From Nemertoderma westbladi (taxonomy: Eukaryota > Xenacoelomorpha > Nemertodermatida > Nemertodermatidae), in assembly GCA_032718475.1 (NCBI GenBank), contig JAUCBJ010007033.1:1-34851 (forward strand): a stretch of 34,851 nucleotides of DNA, read 5' to 3'. Each line of letters begins with the position of its first letter. The stretch's first letter is position 1. A program made the position numbers and the translations under genes. Positions 21,228 through 27,521 of the stretch are shown here, piece by piece. Under the pieces are notes generated by a model. The model ran no database searches. It was not told the DNA's origin and saw only the letters and a program-made list of their open reading frames with translations.

Positions 21228-22021
21228 GTAGTCCCATAGATATTAATGTAATTTATGTGTCAACTTGCAGTAACGTGATACACGGTCGTCAATCAGGATG
21301 TATGGCAATAATCTCTGATCTCCACGGTACAATACGGTACATCAACATGCAGACCTGTCTGCTGTCAGACAACAGGTTTTACTGCATACTGCAGTACTGT
21401 ATAAATATCAAACATCGCGTTCTGATTATACTAAAGTCCCTTACTCGTCATAAATATTATGCCCTAATAAATTTGAGTATGCTAACGCCACGAAAGGCAT
21501 TGTTCCATTAGATTAACTCGTTCTGATTTATATGTTTATTGAGTAAGAGTAACCTAAACAAGAATAACAGCCATCATCGCGGGGACTATAGTCTACCAGA
21601 AACCCTGACCCCCCTCTGCCCCTCTTTATCTATTTATCAACCATACATCCATGGGACTTGAACAGTACTTCAGCATTGAAATGTTTTGGACGTTTTGTTT
21701 TGAAAGTAAAAATATAGAAGTCTGGAAGTTTTGTTTGTTTTAATTTTTCAGGCAGTCACATTCCACCAACCAGCAACAGTCCCATCCCTTCCCACTATCC
21801 CGCGGACCACCACACTGTTTCATTATAAAGTATTCCCATCTCGATTATGGGAATTAATCAGTAATCCGATGGGATTCAAATCCCATCTCGAAGTAACAGC
21901 AAAACAATAACACGAAAAGTCAATAGCTTTACAGTTATATTTGATTGCATTGAAAGTTAATAGAAAGAAGAAGTTAAATTGCATATCCATTAAAATATCA
22001 TGAAATTGATACGGCAGTTTA
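21228..22021. other. No gene recognised
   Basis: Unassigned sequence between the left inverted repeat and the LINE tail. The 99-codon frame at 21212-21511 starts inside the inverted repeat and has no family likeness. Confidence 0.4.
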
Positions 22022-22025
22022 GTAG

Positions 22026-22056
<31 letters not shown>

Positions 22057-22901
22057 TTTATAAAGCGCCTTTCTAAGCACTATTTCAAGGCGCTGTGTAG
22101 TGTATGTGTTGGTATGTACTGCGTGTACGTAGGTATTTTCTATAAAAACTGGCTAAAGAACACTAAAAACATAAGTAAAAAAAAACACAATCAAGTAAAA
22201 AGTTAGAACTATTTTAAAAAATTGCTTCAGCAATATTCCTGTACATAATAGTGAGTTTTCAGTTTTTCTTTAAAAATACCAAGGGTACTGGCCAGGCGTA
22301 TGTCTTTAGGTAAGGAATTCCAAATGCGAGGTGCCGCAACAGAGAACGCGCGCCTTCCATAGCTCTCAAGGTTGTATCGGGGTACAACCAATAATCCCTC
22401 ACCGCCCGAACGTAAGTCCCTCCCGGGTGTATATCGCTTGAGCAGTTCGCAGAGATAGCCCGGCGCGGTACCGTTCCAGCACTTGTATGACAACATAGCT
22501 AATTTATATTCAATACGCCTATTAATTGGGAGCCAGTGGAGGCGTTTCAGTACTGGGGTTATGTGCTCGCGCTTTCTAATACCTTCTAACATTCGCGCTG
22601 CTGAGTTCTGTACATATTGTAATTTCTTAATGTATTTATCAGGTAAACCATAGTAGAGTGAATTATTGTTGTCCAATTTATTTGTTATAAATGCATGTAT
22701 TAATATTTCCAATTCACATCTAGATAAATATCGCTTTATTTTAGAAAGGTTGCGTAGATGGAAGAAGGCGTCTCTAACTACGGTTGATATCTGATTTTTG
22801 AATGTTAGGTGAGAGTCAAAGAGGAAGCCAATGTTACGAGCATTGAAACGGCCACAGCAAGATTTATAAAATGAAAAATAAGTAAAATCAGCACAGCACA
22901 C
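22022..22901 (-). pseudogene. 5'-truncated CR1/L2-type LINE, ORF2 C-terminus and 3' tail
   Basis: On the - strand 22901-22227 stays open and encodes the C-terminal part of a non-LTR retrotransposon reverse transcriptase protein. Recognisable blocks are RNIGFLFDSHLTFKNQI, YVQNSAARML, LKRLHWLPINRRIEYKL, YLCELLKRYTPGRDLRS and RIWNSLPKDIR. The catalytic core (FADD box) is absent. The first ~16 codons are probably flanking sequence. After the stop comes the typical L2/CR1 3' end, GGCGCTTTATAAATATT followed by an ATT microsatellite (22027-22058 on the + strand). No frameshift was seen in the remaining part, so the insertion may be fairly young. Confidence 0.9.
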
Positions 22902-22990
22902 AATATTATCAATATAGACATTGAAGACAATTTAATAAACAAATACTATAAAAAAATATCTACTAACAATCAATACATGATATATCTCTG

Positions 22991-23203
22991 AGAGTGGAAA
23001 GGATATCCACCATTTTACGTCTAGGATGGATGGAGTGGAAAGGAGTTCCACCATTCTACCTCTAGGATGGATGGAGTGGAAAGGATTTCCATCATTCTAC
23101 CTCTAGGATGGATGGAGTGGAAAGGATTTCCACCATTCTACCTTTAGGATGGATGGAGTGGAAAGGATTTCCACCATTTTACCTCTAGGATGGATGGAGT
23201 GGA
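22991..23203. repeat. 42-bp tandem repeat, five units
   Basis: Units of GGATGGATGGAGTGGAAAGG then ATTTCCACCATTCTACCTCTA. Each contains the near-palindrome TGGAAAGGATTTCCA. It lies about 90 bp beyond the 5' end of the LINE fragment. A short TATATATAATATATA stretch follows at 23211-23235. Confidence 0.92.
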
Positions 23204-23356
23204 ATACATGATATATATAATATATATAATATATAGGCCTATACATCAGCGACTACCATCGCCACTCTGGTTCAATCAGTCAGTCCGGTATCATTGTTAG
23301 CGTTTTGTTGAATTACCCACTCATCCTCAGACCCTCATGGACACCGACGACGAGCT

Positions 23357-23677
23357 CTAACCGTAACCGTTAGTCGATTCCTCCTTGACTGGAAACATCA
23401 GGCTGTCAGGTTCGGGCCGTTCGGCCCATACAAAGTCATTAGCCTCCATGCCTGAACCCGCAGGATCATAAGATCTACAGTATGTATCGGTATATCGTTC
23501 AGTCGTTTTTTCCTTTGTCAGTACTGTAGTATTGATAGGCTCCGTCTCGTGGGTATTCAGGGGACCCCCATTCGACGTATTCGCATCTCCTCCTGGTTGT
23601 TTCGGGTACCACCGCCCGCCATATGCGCATCTCTTCGTGGTTGTTCCGGGTACCGCCCCCGTTCGCCGCATTCGCAT
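23357..23677 (-). CDS. Possible terminal exon or spurious frame, unknown product
   Basis: A - strand open frame ending KEESTNGYG-stop at 23357. It has balanced composition unlike its AT-rich surroundings. A plausible 3' splice site (CATACTGTAG|ATCTTATG, near 23477) would leave an exon coding for about 40 residues including EANDFVWAERPEPDSLMF. The upstream half (about 23560-23710) is an imperfect ~50-bp tandem repeat (GGTACC, TTCGCATCTC words), so only the downstream part is a serious exon candidate. I recognise no family. Confidence 0.2.
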   Translation of the reverse strand: MRMRRTGAVPGTTTKRCAYGGRWYPKQPGGDANTSNGGPLNTHETEPINTTVLTKEKTTERYTDTYCRSYDPAGSGMEANDFVWAERPEPDSLMFPVKEESTNGYG

Positions 23678-23745
23678 CTCATCGAGGAAGTTCGGGTCCG
23701 GGTACCCCGTGTAGGCCTATTCATTCATCATTGTTGTTTTTAAAG

Positions 23746-23846
23746 ACCTACCTACATTCACCCTACACGTGCATCTACATGTAGGCTACACATACCTACA
23801 TGTAGCCTCTATGTAGGCTATACCTCTACGCAAAAGATATACCCGA
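23746..23846 (-). repeat. Right copy of the 101-bp inverted repeat pair
   Basis: Reverse complement of 21127-21227 with a single T/A difference. It is followed by a TATACGATATATA microsatellite at 23845-23885. Confidence 0.92.
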
Positions 23847-23884
23847 TATACGATATATATATATACGATATATATACGATATGA

Positions 23885-24790
23885 GTTGATAGTAAGTTAT
23901 ATTTTGCAAATCACATTGATTTAATAACTAAAAAGTGCTATAAAGTAATTAATTGTTTATTTAGGTGTTTTTCTACTAACGACTGTGAAGCTATTTTATT
24001 TGCCTATAAAGTGTATGCAAGGCCGATTTTAGAATATGGTAGTGCAATATGGAACCCTTTTTGTAATTCAAAACCTTTTCTTGGCCTAACAGACAAGCTT
24101 GAGTCGGTCCAAAGATATTTTACCCGTAGGTTATTCCACCGGTGCTATTTAGATACTGATGCTTGTTACCTAAGAAGGCTAAAAATTTTGAAATTACAAT
24201 CACTAGAACTTAGACGAGTTCATATTGACCTAATTACTGTTTTTAAAATACTCAACGGTTTTATTTCATTAGAATCTAATAATTTATTTGTAAATGTAAA
24301 CTCATCTTCAATAAGACTGAGGGGGCACCCTTACAAATTGCAGCAAGGACATTGCAGAACTGTTGCGGTGCAGAACTCATTTACAAATCGTGTTGTGCCT
24401 GTTTGGAACAATCTACCTTTCGTTGCAGTGACTGCCCCCTCAGTTGAATTGTTCAAACGCCATATTTATGTGTGCGATTTTAATAATTGGATTAAATTTG
24501 ACCGCAATTTGTAACTATGCCAATTTCTAATTATTTTCTATTTTTCATATCATTAGTTCTATCTGAGTTCAACTCTTTTTAGCGACCTACACTTTTATTT
24601 TAACATGTAATAATATTTTAGCGTATTTTAATTTCGTTTTTAATCTTATTTTAATATGGTGCCATAGTATAAGTCGTTTTGTTTTATTCTCTGTTCAACT
24701 TTCTCCTGTTTTATTTTATTATGTGCAGTTTTATTTGTACGCTTCTATGACAGCGGTGTCTCCACCCAAATAATATAATAATAATAATAA
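23885..24790 (+). pseudogene. 5'-truncated non-LTR retrotransposon (LINE), C-terminal fragment
   Basis: An open frame from about 23885 (just after an in-frame TGA at 23882) to the stop at 24512-24514. It encodes a LINE reverse transcriptase C-terminus: NHIDLITKKCYKVINCLFR, YARPILEYGSAIWNP, LESVQRYFTRRLF, YLRRLKILKLQSLELRR and NRVVPVWNNLP. It differs from the L2-like fragment at 22022-22901 and belongs to another CR1/Jockey-group lineage. The 3' end is marked by AATAATATAATAATAATAAT near 24769-24790. The 5' break falls in a TATA microsatellite. Confidence 0.88.
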
Positions 24791-25118
24791 CCCCAGCCCT
24801 TCCCTTTCCAGTACAAATTACATGTCTTTCAATAATTTGAACCCTATGGAGCAGGGTGAGGGTGGCACCTTTTAGGGACTTGTATACCGGTACTGTACCG
24901 GTAGCTTTGTATCCAGGAAGGTGGGGTCTGCCAGGTAGGCCTACTGCTGACACTGTTGTATCAGGCTGCAGGGCTGTACTGCTGTACTTCAGTACTTGTC
25001 TGTAAGATTTAGTGTGACGATCTACGGTACAGATCTACAGCATTTCTGTCGTGACTCGTCAGCTCGTGACCGTCACGTCATGTAATGCTGAGGCTGACAC
25101 TTATACTGCTGTACTGAC

Positions 25119-25685
25119 ATGGAGGACGATACTGACATGGAGGACGATGCGATTGTTCAAGATGCCTTGCAAGTAATCTTCGGATTGGGCGGCGAAACGG
25201 CCCATAAGCGATTGGAATTTGAGTTGCCCCCCAACCGACCGGATTCCCCGTCTACCGGCACCCCCGGGGAGGATGTGTTGCCTCGGTTCTGCTCGGCGAA
25301 AGAAAACAATAATGATGAAACCAAAGCAACGGACCCCGGGTCAGTAAAATGTTGTCCCCCACAGGAGGTCTCCGCTACGACTACGATAAGCTGTCGTCCC
25401 CCTATCGAACTTCCCCCCTCTAGTAAACTCTCTATATCCTTACACAACGTCGTCTCCACATTCAGCTGCCGTTGCCACCTCAACCTGCGTCGCATAGCGA
25501 CCGAGGCCACCAACGTGGAGTACCGCCCCGAGATGGGTCGTGTAATAATGCGTCTCAAACAGCCGAGAACTACGGCGCATTTAGTGAGTTCCGGGAAGAT
25601 CACTTGTACCGGGGCCGTATCGGAAGATGGTGCTAGGCGAGGGGCCCGGAAAGTCGCCGTTCTTCTAAAACGGTTGGGCTTCAAG
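25119..25685 (+). CDS. TBPL1: TBPL1 (TBP-like factor, TLF/TRF2), exon 1
   Basis: TBPL1 is a nuclear paralogue of TATA-binding protein that works with TFIIA/TFIIB at TATA-less promoters. Exon 1 is 567 nt, 189 codons, phase 0 at the donor TTCAAG|GTAAGT. Residues 107-189 form the first half of the saddle: ISLHNVVSTFSCRCHLNLRR, NVEYRPEMGRVIMRL, SSGKITCTGAVSEDGARRGA and LLKRLGFK, close to the vertebrate TLF pattern. Residues 1-106 are an acidic, Pro/Ser-rich extension absent from the 186-residue human protein but in keeping with long N-termini in some invertebrate TLFs. An in-frame TGA at 25095-25097 limits the start. An 18-bp direct repeat at the start gives MEDDTDMEDD, so initiation could be at Met1 or Met7. 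Confidence 0.95.
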
Positions 25686-26009
25686 GTAAGTCTATCCTCC
25701 ACATCTGACCTCCATCTGTCCGAAGTGTCAGATCATATGGCAGCCATATTACTGTATTACAGTATTATGGCTGTATGGCACTTACTGGATTAGGCCTATC
25801 TGATTATCAGATTCATTTATTATAGGAAGGGATCTAGGGGTCTTAACCTCGAATGATAAGTTCATTTTACCTAAAATAACTTATCTTTCAGTCTTTTATT
25901 GGCGCAATTGTAGGACTAATCCCATCACATGCGTACTTTTTAACCGGGAAGTGTACAAATTTAGGAATCGCGTAATTTATCTTGAAATTAATATCTCATA
26001 TCTCTCCAA

Positions 26010-26052
26010 ACCACGTACGCGTTTCGACCTTACTGGGTCTCATCAGCGTGGT
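26010..26052 (-). ncRNA. Hammerhead ribozyme motif, type I, minus copy
   Basis: On the - strand the same 43 nt as the plus copy: stem I strand ACCACG, CTGATGA, stem II GACC/GGTC with loop CAGTAA, GAAA, CGCG, then TA and the other stem I strand CGTGGT. Predicted cleavage lies between 26016 and 26015. All conserved core bases are present. Confidence 0.85.
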
Positions 26053-26055
26053 GTC

Positions 26056-26108
26056 GGATTAGAACCTGGGACCTCGATGTGGAAGCCGAGACTACAACCA
26101 CTAGGCCA
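26056..26108 (-). promoter_or_regulatory. tRNA-like Pol III promoter head, minus copy
   Basis: On the - strand, A box TGGCCTAGTGG (26108-26098) and B box GGTTCTAATCC (26066-26056), one change from the plus copy's perfect B box. The hammerhead motif follows 3 nt after the B box. Confidence 0.75.
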
Positions 26109-26413
26109 CAGGTTCTTGAGATATGGAGTATTAATTTCAAAGCCAGCTGACATTTTATTAGCCCCTGATTTTTTATTATTGATAGTAACAATGTGTTGGC
26201 AAGCTGTATTTTTCGAAGATAAGTTATTTTCGGTAAAATGAACTTATCATTCGAGGTTAAGACCCCTAGATCCCTTCCTATAATAAATGTATAATAACAA
26301 ACACCTCGAAAAATACAGCTTGCCAACACATTGTTACTATCAATAATAAAAAATCAGGGGCTAATAAAATGGCAGCTGGCTTTGAAATTAATACTCCATA
26401 TCTCAAGAACCTG

Positions 26414-26466
26414 TGGCCTAGTGGTTGTAGTCTCGGCTTCCACCTCGAGGTCCCAGGTTCGAATCC
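26414..26466 (+). promoter_or_regulatory. tRNA-like Pol III promoter head, plus copy
   Basis: A box TGGCCTAGTGG (26414-26424) and perfect B box GGTTCGAATCC (26456-26466) at normal tRNA-like spacing. This is the layout of a tRNA-derived SINE head rather than a functional tRNA gene, since no 7-bp acceptor stem closes around it. Confidence 0.85.
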
Positions 26467-26469
26467 GAC

Positions 26470-26512
26470 ACCACGCTGATGAGACCCAGTAAGGTCGAAA
26501 CGCGTACGTGGT
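26470..26512 (+). ncRNA. Hammerhead ribozyme motif, type I, plus copy
   Basis: Self-cleaving RNA motif. Stem I is ACCACG (26470-26475) with CGTGGT (26507-26512), six pairs. The core is CTGATGA (26476-26482). Stem II is GACC (26483-26486) with GGTC (26493-26496) and loop CAGTAA. GAAA is at 26497-26500. Stem III is minimal: A26500-T26505 and C26501-G26504, within the self-complementary ACGCGT. The cleavage triplet is GUA, with the cut predicted between 26506 and 26507. Short stem III motifs in metazoan elements often act as dimers. It is sense to the TBPL1 pre-mRNA. Confidence 0.88.
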
Positions 26513-26768
26513 TTGGAGAGATATGAGATATTAATTTCAAGATAAATTACGCGATTCCGAAATTTGTACACTTCCCGGTTAAAAAGTACGCATGTGATGG
26601 GATTAGTCCTACAATTGTGCCAATAAAAGATAAGTTATTTTCGGTAAAATAAACTTCAGAACTTATCATTCGAGGTAAAGACCCCTAGATCCCTTCCTAT
26701 AATAAATGTATAATAACAAACACCTCGAAAAATACAGCTTGCCAACACATTGTTACTATCAGATTCAT

Positions 26769-27210
26769 GGCACAGTCTGACAGTTTAAACTCACCCCTGC
26801 ATTTCTCGATTTTCACTCTGTGCAAATTCATCCCCGGTTAAATTTCCTTACCGGTAGTATATTCTCACTCCCTGTGTATTTTTTTGTATCTTCTACAGTA
26901 TATACTTATACAAATCTCAAGCATGTGTTTGTCTGGGTGCTAGAGGTATCTGTGGTCTTAACTGTATTGGATTAACTTAACTTATATCGAATTTAGTTAA
27001 TATTGAAATTAAAATATCATGGGGGTGAGAATACACCGAGGGGGGTTAAATTTCACTAAAAAATCACCCAGAGTAGTTTCACCCCCGGTTAAAATGCCCT
27101 AGTGAATTTTAAGGGGGTGGAAATTATCTGTTACACCTACACCGGCCCCAGGGGCATATAATATATGCTTTATTTATTTGCTTTATTTCTTTTTTTATTT
27201 ACTTTTTAAG
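26769..27210. other. Remaining TBPL1 intron sequence
   Basis: AT-rich intron remainder with a few CACCCCCGGTTAAA words (about 26830, 27070) in both orientations. It ends with the TTTATTTACTTTTTAAG acceptor. No further exon was recognised. Confidence 0.6.
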
Positions 27211-27516
27211 ATCCGCTTTATCAATTATCGCGTTGTTAACGTTCTCGCGAGCGTCGCCATGCCTTTTGGCGTGAAACTCGCTCCGTTCACCACCGCCAAT
27301 CGCACCATCGCGCGGTACGAGCCGGAACTCCATCCCGGGGTCACAGTCACTCTCAAACAGCCGGACTGCCGCGCAACACTCAAGGTCTTCTCTACCGGAA
27401 GTGTGACAGTGACGTCACGTCGTGTGAGTGACATCGGAGTCGCGGTCGAGAGAGTCTACCCGTTACTGGCGTTACATCGGAGAGACAAACAGTTGGAATC
27501 TAATTTGGATAGATAA
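27211..27516 (+). CDS. TBPL1: TBPL1 (TBP-like factor, TLF/TRF2), exon 2
   Basis: Terminal exon of 306 nt, residues 190-290 plus TAA, phase 0 at the acceptor TTTTTAAG|ATC. It encodes the second half of the saddle: IRFINYRVVNVLASVAMPFG, ARYEPELHPGVTVTL, ATLKVFSTGSVTVTS and VAVERVYPLLALHRR. YEPELHPG and FSTGS.TVT are strong TLF/TBP signatures. The join with exon 1 (GFK-IRFINYRVVNV) matches the continuous family sequence. The complete product is 290 residues. Exon 2 is GC-richer than its surroundings. A GU-rich minisatellite starts about six bases after the stop. Confidence 0.96.
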   Translation: MRFINYRVVNVLASVAMPFGVKLAPFTTANRTIARYEPELHPGVTVTLKQPDCRATLKVFSTGSVTVTSRRVSDIGVAVERVYPLLALHRRDKQLESNLDR

Positions 27517-27521
27517 GGGCC

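Larger units (their letters stand above)
25817..26756. mobile_element. Hammerhead-bearing SINE/retrozyme-like insertion, inverted copies, in TBPL1 intron
   Basis: A 940-bp insertion flanked by TATCAGATTCAT at 25805-25816 and 26757-26768. It has a minus-oriented part (25817-26216) and a plus-oriented part (26217-26756). Their shared sequence forms an inverted repeat of roughly 400-bp arms. In the plus part, 26241-26337 is repeated at 26660-26756, so the underlying monomer is about 419 bp in head-to-tail order, as in retrozymes or Sm-alpha-type elements. The first five bases of the right flank (TATCA) also follow the first direct repeat, so the true target duplication is 7-12 bp. Each orientation has one tRNA-like head and one hammerhead motif. 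No protein is encoded; the mirrored ~97-codon frames on each strand are accidental. Confidence 0.85.

Noticed and set aside
25157-25702. 181-codon - strand frame
   Set aside because: It is antisense to TBPL1 exon 1, which has clear family homology.
26410-26475. A functional tRNA gene
   Set aside because: The A and B boxes are good, but no closing acceptor stem is seen and the sequence continues into a hammerhead motif, so it is a SINE head.
25951-26571. Mirrored ~97-codon frames sharing MYKFRNRVIYLEINISYL
   Set aside because: They are the two arms of the hammerhead element read antisense; the similarity comes from the inverted repeat.
27178-27210. The ATG at 27178 as the start of a separate TBP-like gene
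   Set aside because: These 11 codons are the pyrimidine-rich acceptor region of the TBPL1 intron; the family sequence begins right after TTTTTAAG.
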